From Spirochaetia bacterium (lineage in GTDB: Bacteria; Spirochaetota; Spirochaetia; Treponematales; Breznakiellaceae): a stretch of DNA of 10,958 nucleotides. Below the pieces are notes generated by a model. That model was not told the DNA's origin and made no database searches. It saw nothing but the letters and a program-made list of their open reading frames with translations. The translations under genes were made by a program, and so were the position numbers. Location of the stretch: positions 1 through 10,958 of the forward strand of contig BNVA01000052.1 in assembly GCA_025997755.1 (NCBI GenBank). Direction: 5' to 3'. This document shows positions 1 to 6,805 of this stretch, piece by piece; the stretch's first letter is position 1, and each line of letters begins with the position of its first letter.

Positions 1-1161
1 GAATAGGAAAGCCGGGATAAGCGGTACCAGGCTTGTCCCTTTTACAAGGTCGGCAACGAAAATACCTGTTGCAAGCATCTCTTTGCAGACACCTGAAATT
101 GTCCACGCCAGTGTGAGTATAACAATGGCAGGAACCATTGCCTTGATACCGTCAACAATGGCGGAAAAAAAGTCTTTGAACGAAATGAGTTTCCTAGGTA
201 CAAAGAGAAAGAAACAGGTTAGGATAGTTAATAAACCGCCGAGTGAAAGAGCCATACCGGCGTCGGTATCGCCAAAGGCTTCGCGGATAGATTTTACGGA
301 GCCGTCTTCAAGCGGTGTCCATTTGCCGCCGTAAAACAGCATGGCTGTAACACAAAAAATTATAAGCGCTACAACGGGTACAATAAGGTCGGTAACCTTT
401 CCCCTTTCCGAGGCTTCCAGTTTGGTTATGTCGTCATTTGCTACGATTTCATCGTCAACCAGCATATCCTTAGTTGCGGCAATCGCTTCCACCCTTGCCA
501 TGGGCCCAAAGTCTCCTTTTTTACGCAACGCTATCACAAACACCATGAAAATTGTTAAAAGCGCGTAAAGGTTAATCGGAATTGCGCTGATAAAGGCTTC
601 CATGCCGGGCATTCCGTTTACAAACGGCGCGTAGGAAACTACTGCCGCAGCCCATGACGAGATTGGCGCGATAACGCAGACCGGCGCGGCGGTTGAGTCT
701 ATGATGTAGGCAAGTTTTTCTCTGGAAACCTTAAAACGGTCTGTTACCGGTTTCATAACTGTTCCTACCACAAGACAGTTAAAGTAGTCGTCTATGAAGA
801 TTAAAATTCCAAGAAGGGCTGTAACGAATGTAGAGCTTCGTTTTGTTTTGAGCCTTTTCGCAGCCCAAATGCCGTAAGCTCTGGCACCCCCTGCCCGCGC
901 TATTAAAGCGACAACCGAACCCAGCAGCGACAAAAAGACGATCATAGATGCGTTTTCGCCGACTTTTGCTACAAGCAAATCCGCCGTTGTGTGGAAAACT
1001 CCGATAAAAGGCAGTCCTGCGCCTGCAATGTATATGCAAACGCCGGAAACGATCCCCAGTATGAGGCTGAAAATAACCTCTTTGGTGATCAATGCAAGTA
1101 CGATGGCTATTAGCGGTGGTACCACAGACCAAAAGCCTATACTTATTGTTTCAAATTCCAT
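1..1161 (-). CDS. nhaC: NhaC-family Na+/H+ antiporter, C-terminus cut by window edge
   Basis: The frame is open for 387 codons from an ATG at 1161 down to base 1 with no stop, so the gene is partial. A strong ribosome site (AGGAGGAG) lies just upstream of the ATG. The translation is very hydrophobic, with many membrane segments. It opens MEFETISIGFWSVVPPLIAI and contains 'GILIFIDDYFNCLVVGTVM' followed by 'APISSWAAAVVSYAPF', the conserved core of the NhaC/Na_H_antiporter family. A charged cytoplasmic loop of about 50 residues (with KKGDFGPMARVEA) separates two membrane halves. Known role of the family: exchange of cytoplasmic Na+ for external H+ in the inner membrane; some relatives exchange organic or amino-acid ions, so the substrate is not certain. 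Family members are usually near 500 residues, so roughly 100 or more are missing. It lies 78 bp downstream of an ABC ATPase gene and may have its own promoter. Confidence 0.85.
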   Translation of the reverse strand, partial: MEFETISIGFWSVVPPLIAIVLALITKEVIFSLILGIVSGVCIYIAGAGLPFIGVFHTTADLLVAKVGENASMIVFLSLLGSVVALIARAGGARAYGIWAAKRLKTKRSSTFVTALLGILIFIDDYFNCLVVGTVMKPVTDRFKVSREKLAYIIDSTAAPVCVIAPISSWAAAVVSYAPFVNGMPGMEAFISAIPINLYALLTIFMVFVIALRKKGDFGPMARVEAIAATKDMLVDDEIVANDDITKLEASERGKVTDLIVPVVALIIFCVTAMLFYGGKWTPLEDGSVKSIREAFGDTDAGMALSLGGLLTILTCFFLFVPRKLISFKDFFSAIVDGIKAMVPAIVILTLAWTISGVCKEMLATGIFVADLVKGTSLVPLIPAFLF

Positions 1162-1192
1162 TCAAATCTCCTCCTTGTATGAATTAAATCCT

Positions 1193-1222
1193 ATTCTAAC
1201 AAGTTTATATTTATAGAAACAA
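1193..1222 (-). promoter_or_regulatory. Possible promoter of the antiporter gene
   Basis: Read on the minus strand, TTGTTT (1217-1222) is followed after 18 bp by TAGAAT (1193-1198), a fair sigma-70-type pair about 30 bp ahead of the antiporter ATG. It sits in an AT-rich 78-bp gap after the ABC ATPase stop. No terminator hairpin was seen in the gap, so read-through from the upstream operon is also possible. Confidence 0.4.
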
Positions 1223-1239
1223 GCAGTTATGGCGGTGGT

Positions 1240-2058
1240 TTATAATACGGGAATGTCTTGTACAAAGAAACCTTTGCCGGGAACAATTTCCGCATCTACG
1301 GAAAATACGTGTTTTAGAAAAGGCGCGTTAAATACTTCCTGCGGCACACCGTCGGCGGCAAGTTCGCCGTCTTTAAGGGCTATTACACGGTCTGTAAAGC
1401 TGTATACGGAGTGCAGGTCGTGGTGGATTGCGATTATGGAAATGCCGTCCCGTCTTGCGTATAACGACAAGAGTTTCATCATCCCGATCCGTGCGGCTAT
1501 ATCCAGGGCGCTCATTGCTTCGTCCAAGAGCAGCAGCCGTGGTTCCGAAGCGGCGGAATCGCCCAGTATTTGAAGCAGGGAGCGCGTTAGAATTACTTTT
1601 TGCGCCTCGCCGCCCGAAAGTTCCTGAACATTCTTTGAGGCGAATTCCCAGACGCCGGTTTCCTTCATCAAGGATTCCGCCAAAGAAAGGTCTGCATCGT
1701 CAACGCGATCCAAACGGGCTTTGTGCGGGTAACGCGCCATCAAAATCAATTCAAGGGATGTGTAAGGAAAGTCAATTTTAACGGATTGAGGGACAAAACT
1801 TACTTGTTTTGCCCTGTTTTGATCGGAAAATGAACGAATATCAATGCCGTTTAATAGAATTTTGCCCGAATCCTGCTTTAAAAATGTGCAGATTATGTTA
1901 AACAGTGTAGTTTTTCCGCTGCCGTTAGGGCCGATTAGGGCAATATGCTCGCCGCGCTCGATAGAAAATGAAATATTTTTTAATGTTTGCCGGTTTTTTT
2001 TTGTATTTGGATTTTTATAGGAAAAACCCACCCCGTCAACCGATAGAACCGATGCCAA
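1240..2058 (-). CDS. ABC transporter ATP-binding protein, iron-siderophore/cobalamin (FecE/BtuD) type
   Basis: A 272-residue ATPase with every ABC motif: Walker A GPNGSGKT (43-50), Q-loop Gln 91, signature LSGGE (147-151), Walker B LLLLDE (175-180), D-loop SALD (183-186) and switch His 213 in IHHDL. The stretch 'SFVPQS...FPYTSLELILMARYPHKA' is typical of ATPases serving iron-siderophore, haem or cobalamin importers, which is the basis for the subtype. It would sit on the cytoplasmic face and drive import by ATP hydrolysis. The likely start is TTG at 2058, two bases after the TAG of the MinD-like gene; the only ribosome-site-like sequence is a weak AAGGCG inside that gene's end, so translation is probably coupled. 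No permease or binding-protein gene is adjacent, so the substrate cannot be fixed from context. The following gene is an antiporter, unrelated to iron uptake. Confidence 0.85.
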   Translation of the reverse strand: MASVLSVDGVGFSYKNPNTKKNRQTLKNISFSIERGEHIALIGPNGSGKTTLFNIICTFLKQDSGKILLNGIDIRSFSDQNRAKQVSFVPQSVKIDFPYTSLELILMARYPHKARLDRVDDADLSLAESLMKETGVWEFASKNVQELSGGEAQKVILTRSLLQILGDSAASEPRLLLLDEAMSALDIAARIGMMKLLSLYARRDGISIIAIHHDLHSVYSFTDRVIALKDGELAADGVPQEVFNAPFLKHVFSVDAEIVPGKGFFVQDIPVL

Positions 2059-2060
2059 TT

Positions 2061-3206
2061 CTACGCCTTATACCCCTGTTTTACGGCTTTTGACAGATGT
2101 TGTTTTAAAAATACGTTTTCTTTTTTTAACTTTGTTATTTCAATTTGTTGAGTTTTAACGGTTTCCACAAGATCGCCTTCGGTAAGCATACCGGAGTGAA
2201 GCAACTCCTGAACGTACTCTTTTTTGCTTTCAAAATCTACTTCCGCCTCCATTATTGCCTCTTGGAAGCTCTCGTCGATATTGCGCTCCTCGGTAAAGTC
2301 GTAGTTTTCACTTTCCGGCGACTGCAAAATTTTATCGGCAATGCGGTAAATTGCCTGAGACAAAACTGCCTGCGGTTTGTAAAGCACTATTGGCAGTCTG
2401 GAGGAAAGGCTTATATCCTGAATGTTGTCGCGGTACATCACCCCAAGATGTTCAAGTTGTATGCCCAAATAATTTTCGCAGGAACGGCGTATCTTCATTG
2501 CGACATCGGCATCTTTAGGATCGTCTAACATATTTATTATCAAGCGCGGGTGAAAATGATCCAGCGATGTTTTAAATTTGTTATACGATGCGGTATCGAC
2601 CTTTTCTATTTCTTCCAGCATCTTGGGAAGGTAGAGCATCTTTAAACCGGAGCCGTCTTTGCGCAGCTTTTCCAGATAATCGAATGCGCCGCTTCCTTTT
2701 TTAAATGAACTATACATAAGGCGGAATACAGTGTTTTTTAAAAAAACATAAGCGTTAAGCGTCGCGGTAACCGCAGGAGAACTTACGATGATCCCCTGAC
2801 CGGACATCAAAAAAAATTCAAGAATGGATTGATGTGTTCCCGCTCCCAGATCGAGTATCAAAATATCGGTATCCAAAGCAAGCAGCCGCCGGATTAGAGC
2901 ATTGCGCTGCCCTGTCTTCAAGTTGGCGGTTCCCGGTATCTCGGCATCTCCCGGAATGAAAGAAAGATTTTTAATATCGGTTTGGGCAACCAGCGTTGAA
3001 AAATCAATTTTTGGGTTATTTAGAAAAGTTCCGATACTTGCTCCGGGCTTCTGGTGTCCTATGATAAGATGTAGGTTCGATGCGCCAAGGTCTAAATCGG
3101 CTAAAATAACACGCTTTTCCGCCTGAGCGAAAGCCACCGCCAAATTCGCGGCAATAAGCGACTTTCCAACTCCGCCTTTGCCGCTCGCAATAGGAATAAC
3201 CCTCAT
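2061..3206 (-). CDS. MinD/FlhG-like P-loop ATPase with C-terminal helical tail
   Basis: 381 residues. The N-terminus carries the deviant Walker A of the ParA/MinD/FlhG class (SGKGGVGKS, 8-16), a switch I of the form DLDLGASNLH (37-46) and a switch II DLGAGT (119-124); the last two look more like FlhG than cell-division MinD. The block 'GVMYRDNIQDISLSSRLPIV' (255-274) is also typical of this group. About 70 C-terminal residues (310-381) are charged and heptad-like (EITKLKKENVFLKQHL), suggesting a coiled coil in place of a classical MinD membrane-targeting helix. Family members are ATP-dependent dimers that position other complexes (flagella, septum, chromosome). Its target here is unknown. It starts 9 bp after the S41 protease stop, with ribosome site GGGAGAGGG directly before the ATG, and runs into the ABC ATPase gene, so all three are probably co-transcribed. 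Confidence 0.85.
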   Translation of the reverse strand: MRVIPIASGKGGVGKSLIAANLAVAFAQAEKRVILADLDLGASNLHLIIGHQKPGASIGTFLNNPKIDFSTLVAQTDIKNLSFIPGDAEIPGTANLKTGQRNALIRRLLALDTDILILDLGAGTHQSILEFFLMSGQGIIVSSPAVTATLNAYVFLKNTVFRLMYSSFKKGSGAFDYLEKLRKDGSGLKMLYLPKMLEEIEKVDTASYNKFKTSLDHFHPRLIINMLDDPKDADVAMKIRRSCENYLGIQLEHLGVMYRDNIQDISLSSRLPIVLYKPQAVLSQAIYRIADKILQSPESENYDFTEERNIDESFQEAIMEAEVDFESKKEYVQELLHSGMLTEGDLVETVKTQQIEITKLKKENVFLKQHLSKAVKQGYKA

Positions 3207-3215
3207 TCCCTCTCC

Positions 3216-4841
3216 CTATGATGCAAGCGCTTCTTCGGAAAGCGATTCTTCTTGCAGATCACGCAGAGTTTTTGTATTGCGTATCAGTTGATAGTATTGA
3301 CCGTCGCGTATAATTTTAACTGCCTCTTGAAGCTGAACATCGTATTCAAGATCGTAAACCGGAGCTATAACCGTGCGGTTTTGCTCATCACGTATAAGAC
3401 GGGAGAGCAGTGAAAAATCCAATTTGTACTCCGCTTGAAGCTGACGGGCATAGCTGTCTACAACTCCGGGGGCTGCCTTCGGGTGTGTTTCTACAAAGGT
3501 CTGTATCTTCTTTGCCTTGAGCAGCTCGCTTAAAGATTCGGCATCCTCATTTGAGTACTTTGGAAAAAGTACTTCCTTGTCCGGCGGAATGCCTATCTTG
3601 TCGATATTAACATCGCTGGGCGTATAGTAGCGGGCTGTAGTTATCTTAAAACCGGACTTTTCAAGCGGATAGACCTGTTGAACCGAGCCTTTGCCGAATG
3701 ATTTCTCTCCTATCAGGTAGCCGCGTCCCCTGTCCTTCAACGCTCCCGCGACAATCTCCGATGCCGATGCCGATCCATGGTTTATTAGGACGACAATCGG
3801 GATCTTATCGGAAACAATCGGGCTTTTTCCCGCGTTGTACACGCTGTTTTGCCCCGGAATACGCGATTTTACTGAAACAACAACCCCTCCGTTTAAGAAA
3901 AGATTGCAGACATTAACCGCAGAAGTCAAAAGCCCGCCGTAATTGTTTCTTAAATCAATGATCAGCGACTTGTAACCCTGTTTATTTAGAGATTCTAAGG
4001 CTTCTTTTGTCCGCGCCGCAGTCATATTGCTAAAACTTATCAATTTGACATACCCAATATCCCCGATGATTGCGCTTTTTACTGTAGGAACTTCTATAAC
4101 CTCACGAATAAGGCTCACCGGAAATTCTAACGATTTACCGCGCCTAACCATAATATCAACTTTTTCTCCCGCAGGCCCTTTAAGACGCGCTAATACCTCG
4201 TCCATACTAAGCACATCTGTGCTTTCTTCGCCAATCTTGATTATAAGATCGCCGGGTTTTAAACCTGCCCGCCAGCCGGGTGTATCCTCAATAGGAGCGG
4301 CTACCTCGACAAAAGCGGCTTTTCCGTCATCACCTTTTACGGTGGATTTTGATATGTAAAGCCCCACGCCGCCGTAGTTACCCTGTATCACATTTTGATT
4401 TAGCTCCGACATATCTTTTTCTTTTAAAAATGTAGAATACGGATCGCCTAAAGCCTCAAACATACCGTTCATTGCGCCTTCGTAAAGGGTTTGAGGCTCA
4501 ACCTCCTCCACATAATGCTTTTGAATAAAATCAAAAACATACTGCATTACGGATTTGTAACGCGCCTGTCCTTGCTCTTTCGGCGCAAGCTGCGACTGGG
4601 CATGGAGCTGCGGCGCTTGAGCCGTAACAATAAAAGCGCAAAACACTATTGTAAGAGCAAGCCACAAAGTGGGCTGCGGAATCTTAGGCAGACGGAATTT
4701 TCCGCCGGAAGTTTTTAAAGGGGAATTCATACCTTGATTATCGGCATAGGTCAAACAATAGTCAAGTTTACGCCTGAAAGTTACTTTTTTAAATGAGGTA
4801 TCACGACCTTCTGCGTATTGCGCATTAACGGTAATTCTCAT
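3216..4841 (-). CDS. ctp: Carboxyl-terminal processing protease (S41 family, PDZ domain)
   Basis: Up to 541 residues. After a hydrophobic export segment (58-75, then QAPQLHAQ) come an S41 N-terminal helical region (90-145), a PDZ domain (about 155-245, with GGVGLYI and DTPGWRAGLKPGDLI) and the S41 catalytic core. By alignment with E. coli Tsp, in NHGSASASEI the nucleophile is Ser 359 and the general base is Lys 384 in EKSFGKGSVQ. The C-terminal 100 residues are helical and charged. It is expected in the periplasm, tethered or released, cutting proteins from their C-termini. Start choice is open. ATG 4841 has AAGG four bases upstream but gives an odd 37-residue charged leader. ATG 4730 gives a conventional signal peptide and lies just downstream of a near-consensus promoter. 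It heads the minus-strand operon with the MinD-like gene. Confidence 0.9.
   Translation of the reverse strand: MRITVNAQYAEGRDTSFKKVTFRRKLDYCLTYADNQGMNSPLKTSGGKFRLPKIPQPTLWLALTIVFCAFIVTAQAPQLHAQSQLAPKEQGQARYKSVMQYVFDFIQKHYVEEVEPQTLYEGAMNGMFEALGDPYSTFLKEKDMSELNQNVIQGNYGGVGLYISKSTVKGDDGKAAFVEVAAPIEDTPGWRAGLKPGDLIIKIGEESTDVLSMDEVLARLKGPAGEKVDIMVRRGKSLEFPVSLIREVIEVPTVKSAIIGDIGYVKLISFSNMTAARTKEALESLNKQGYKSLIIDLRNNYGGLLTSAVNVCNLFLNGGVVVSVKSRIPGQNSVYNAGKSPIVSDKIPIVVLINHGSASASEIVAGALKDRGRGYLIGEKSFGKGSVQQVYPLEKSGFKITTARYYTPSDVNIDKIGIPPDKEVLFPKYSNEDAESLSELLKAKKIQTFVETHPKAAPGVVDSYARQLQAEYKLDFSLLSRLIRDEQNRTVIAPVYDLEYDVQLQEAVKIIRDGQYYQLIRNTKTLRDLQEESLSEEALAS
4737..4765 (-). promoter_or_regulatory. Near-consensus promoter inside the 5' end of the S41 protease frame
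   Basis: On the minus strand TTGACT (4760-4765) is separated by exactly 17 bp from GATAAT (4737-4742). Transcription would start about 5-8 bases downstream, on or next to the ATG at 4730-4728. This supports the shorter protease start and would give a leaderless or almost leaderless mRNA. A chance match is possible. Confidence 0.5.
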
Positions 4842-4847
4842 TTTACC

Positions 4848-4876
4848 TTGTGCTATTTCAAGAACGGGTTTATAGT
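4848..4876 (+). promoter_or_regulatory. Probable promoter of the outer-membrane barrel gene
   Basis: TTGTGC (4848-4853), a 17-bp spacer, then TATAGT (4871-4876), five of six matches to the -10 consensus. The predicted start near 4883 gives a leader of about 27 bases holding the GAGG ribosome site at 4899-4902. It overlaps the upstream side of the divergent protease gene. Confidence 0.5.
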
Positions 4877-4909
4877 TAGGACTACATTATCATAAAGTGA
4901 GGAAATAAT

Positions 4910-5632
4910 ATGAAAAAAATAATTTCTCTTGGATTTGTGCTTTTTGCGCTTTTTGGGGTGTGTGTCGGCGGCTTTTGTCAGGATTTTGACGGCAGGATAG
5001 AAATATACGGCGGTTTCCAATTTGGAGACACTACTTTTAAATACGACTGGCCTGGTAACACTGCCAACGCTGAAACTAAACTTCATACCGATGCCGGAGT
5101 TTTTGGACTTGCCGGGGTATTTTTCTTCGGCAGGGTAGGTTTTGCGGAATATGCCAACCTTATGTTTCCGGCAAGGCAGGAGTACAAGGCTACTTTATCA
5201 GGACAAGAAAGGAAAATGGAATTATTAAATAATGATTATGCTATGTTCGGCTTTGACAATACCCTTGCGTTCATGGTCAAAGTGGTAGACGGGGAATTTT
5301 TTAAGCTGCCCGTGGGTGTAGGAATACACTTTAGCGTGTTTTCCACTAATTATTCCGAATCCATCTCAGTTCCTGGTATTACCACAAAATATGAAATGAG
5401 TATTATCGAAACCACTTTCGGACTTGGCGCGGTCGCGGGGTTTGAATTACATGTAGCGCAGCATTTTTATTTTTTTGGACGCGCACAGTTTGCTTATGAT
5501 TTTGTAGGCTCATCTAATATTGAAATTACGGTAACAGAAAACGGCATCAGCAGTAAAGAATCAAAAAAGAAAGACGGCTCTATTAGCTCATTTTCCATAA
5601 CCCCATTTTTCGGTTTTGGCATAAATTTCTAG
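4910..5632 (+). CDS. Putative outer-membrane beta-barrel protein
   Basis: 240 residues, with GAGG seven bases before the ATG. The N-terminus MKKIISLGFVLFALFGVCVGG is a classic signal peptide, with likely cleavage near FCQ/DF; the Cys there is not in a good lipobox, so I do not call a lipoprotein. The mature part has no long hydrophobic helix. It shows alternating aromatic/glycine strands (IEIYGGFQFG, FGLGAVAGFELHV, HFYFFGRAQFAYDF) and ends in FFGFGINF, the terminal aromatic pattern of barrel proteins recognised by BamA. About 220 mature residues would fit 8-10 strands. Small barrels of this kind are common in treponemes, but I do not recognise a named family and assign no transport or adhesion role. 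It stands alone between the divergent protease operon and spoVG, with its own promoter. Confidence 0.7.
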   Translation: MKKIISLGFVLFALFGVCVGGFCQDFDGRIEIYGGFQFGDTTFKYDWPGNTANAETKLHTDAGVFGLAGVFFFGRVGFAEYANLMFPARQEYKATLSGQERKMELLNNDYAMFGFDNTLAFMVKVVDGEFFKLPVGVGIHFSVFSTNYSESISVPGITTKYEMSIIETTFGLGAVAGFELHVAQHFYFFGRAQFAYDFVGSSNIEITVTENGISSKESKKKDGSISSFSITPFFGFGINF

Positions 5633-5649
5633 GGACGTAATGCTAGGGA

Positions 5650-5678
5650 TAGACATTCAGCAGTCAATTTGATACAAT
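5650..5678 (+). promoter_or_regulatory. Strong promoter of spoVG
   Basis: TAGACA (5650-5655), a 17-bp spacer, then TACAAT (5673-5678): five of six matches in each hexamer. Predicted start is near 5685, giving a leader of about 34 bases to the spoVG ATG, with AAAGGAG as ribosome site. A second weaker pair, TTGATA (from 5669) with TGTAAA 17 bp later, overlaps it. Confidence 0.65.
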
Positions 5679-5718
5679 TTTTGATGGATTTTGTAAATCC
5701 TAATTAAAGGAGAGCGCT

Positions 5719-6003
5719 ATGCAGTTGACTGACATCAGGGTTAGAAAATCAAGCGGCGAGGGCAAGTTAAAGGCGTATGTTACAATAACTTTTGATGATT
5801 GCTTTGTTGTACACAATGTAAAGATCATTGAAGGCAAGGACGGGCTTTTTATTGCCATGCCGAGCCATAAAAACCGTACGGGCGAGTACAAGGATGTTGC
5901 TCATCCGATAAACGGTGATTTTCGGACTGAGATGCAAAAAAAGATTCTTGAAGCTTTCAAGTCGGAAATTGTTCAAAACGAACAAGGTGTTGATCAAGAC
6001 TAA
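5719..6003 (+). CDS. spoVG: Septation/regulatory protein SpoVG
   Basis: 94 residues, the usual size of the family. The opening MQLTDIRVRKSSGEGKLKAY, the middle DDCFVVHNVKIIEGKDGLFIAMPS and the following 'YKDVAHPI' are the conserved SpoVG core of a small beta-sheet domain with a C-terminal helix (MQKKILEAFKSEI). SpoVG homologues are site-specific nucleic-acid-binding regulators; in Borrelia the protein binds DNA and RNA, and in Firmicutes it affects septation and capsule or virulence genes. There is no sporulation context here. The start is fixed by AAAGGAG upstream of the ATG and by the promoter at 5650-5678. It is followed after 34 bp by tRNA-Gln on the same strand. Confidence 0.95.
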   Translation: MQLTDIRVRKSSGEGKLKAYVTITFDDCFVVHNVKIIEGKDGLFIAMPSHKNRTGEYKDVAHPINGDFRTEMQKKILEAFKSEIVQNEQGVDQD

Positions 6004-6015
6004 TTTTGTTGCCAC

Positions 6016-6035
6016 AGCGGTTTTTTTAAACCGTT
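6016..6035 (+). terminator. Hairpin between spoVG and tRNA-Gln (weak terminator or processing site)
   Basis: AGCGGTTT and AAACCGTT form an 8-bp stem (one G-T pair) around a TTTT loop, 12 bases after the spoVG stop. No T-run follows the stem on the plus strand, so it is not a standard intrinsic terminator. It ends 2 bases before the tRNA and could stabilise the spoVG mRNA 3' end after tRNA processing. Confidence 0.4.
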
Positions 6036-6037
6036 AT

Positions 6038-6109
6038 TGGGCCGTAGGCAAGTGGTAAGCCACCGGGTTTTGGCTCCGGCATGCACAGGTTCGAATCCTG
6101 TCGGCCCAG
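6038..6109 (+). tRNA. tRNA-Gln (anticodon UUG)
   Basis: A 72-base cloverleaf. The acceptor stem is TGGGCCG with CGGCCCA, with discriminator G at 6109. The D-arm is GGC...GCC. The anticodon stem CCGGG/TCCGG closes the 7-base loop TTTTGGC with anticodon TTG. The T-arm is ACAGG/CCTGT around TTCGAAT. The 3' CCA is not encoded and must be added by nucleotidyltransferase. T-rich sequence (TTTTTATTTTTATTAT) follows directly, then rplY starts 27 bases downstream. The tRNA probably shares the spoVG or rplY transcript and is released by RNase P. Confidence 0.95.
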
Positions 6110-6135
6110 TTTTTATTTTTATTATAGGAGTTTAA

Positions 6136-6801
6136 ATGAGTAATATAGTTTTTACAGCAAAAAACAGGAACGATTTTGGTTCCGCAAAGGTAAACCGTCT
6201 GCGCCGTTCCGGGCGTATTCCCGGAGTGATCTACGGACACGGACAGACCATTCCAATTGATCTGGATGCCAAAGAATTTTCCATGAACATTAGAAAAATC
6301 TCTGAAAGTACCATCGTTAAGGTTGATGTTGAAGGAAATGCACATGACGCTTTCGTAAAAGAAACGCAGCGCACGATCCGCGACGGGAAAATTTTACATG
6401 TCGATTTTTATGAGATTGAGATGGGCAAAATCCTCCGCACTCACGTTTCGGTACATACATTCGGTAACCCCGTGGGTGTCCGCGACGGCGGCATTTTGGA
6501 AACTCCGCTTCACGAGATTGAAGTGGAATGTCTGCCTAAAGACCTGCCGGAGCAGATCAAGGTTGATATTTCAAATCTTGCGGTGAATCAGTCCATTCAC
6601 GTACGCGACTTAGAGCTGGGCGATGGTGTCAAGCTAATATCGGCAGAAGATCAGGTTATTGCGCTGGTTAAATTTGCCAAAGCCGAAGCCGTGCCTGCCG
6701 CTGCCGAAGCAGCCGCAGATGCCGCCGCACCGGAAGCCGCCGCAGGCGACAAGGCTGCGGATGCGAAAGCCGCCGATTCAAAGGCTGCCGAAAAGAAATA
6801 A
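6136..6801 (+). CDS. rplY: 50S ribosomal protein bL25, Ctc form with Ala-rich tail
   Basis: 221 residues. Residues 1-95 are the L25 domain that binds 5S rRNA (KVNRLRRSGRIPGVIYGHG, then FVKETQRTIRDGKILHVDFYEI). Residues 96-185 are the TL5/CTC C-terminal beta domain (HVSVHTFGNPVGVRDGGIL, ECLPKDLPEQIKVDISNL). The last 35 or so residues are a low-complexity Ala/Asp/Lys tail ending KAAEKK, seen in many Ctc proteins and probably disordered. The start is set by TAGGAG five bases before the ATG. It follows tRNA-Gln closely and converges with the ABC ATPase gene, with only 4 bp between the two stop codons and no clear terminator between them. Confidence 0.95.
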   Translation: MSNIVFTAKNRNDFGSAKVNRLRRSGRIPGVIYGHGQTIPIDLDAKEFSMNIRKISESTIVKVDVEGNAHDAFVKETQRTIRDGKILHVDFYEIEMGKILRTHVSVHTFGNPVGVRDGGILETPLHEIEVECLPKDLPEQIKVDISNLAVNQSIHVRDLELGDGVKLISAEDQVIALVKFAKAEAVPAAAEAAADAAAPEAAAGDKAADAKAADSKAAEKK

Positions 6802-6805
6802 GCGT

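Noticed and set aside
779..1132. Minus-strand frame of 117 codons inside the antiporter gene
   Set aside because: It is a shifted frame of the antiporter, has no family resemblance, and the antiporter frame is intact throughout.
4853..5086. 77-codon minus-strand frame upstream of the protease
   Set aside because: It is antisense to the 5' half of the barrel gene, lacks a ribosome site, and its sequence is basic and low in complexity.
5631..5649. Short direct repeat CTAGGGA...CTAGGGA after the barrel gene
   Set aside because: Seven bases only, with no symmetry or neighbouring element to suggest an attachment site or target duplication.
6672..6795. Ala/Lys-rich repetitive end of rplY as a possible tandem repeat or insertion
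   Set aside because: Low-complexity tails are common in Ctc-type L25 proteins, the repeats are not exact, and the frame is continuous.
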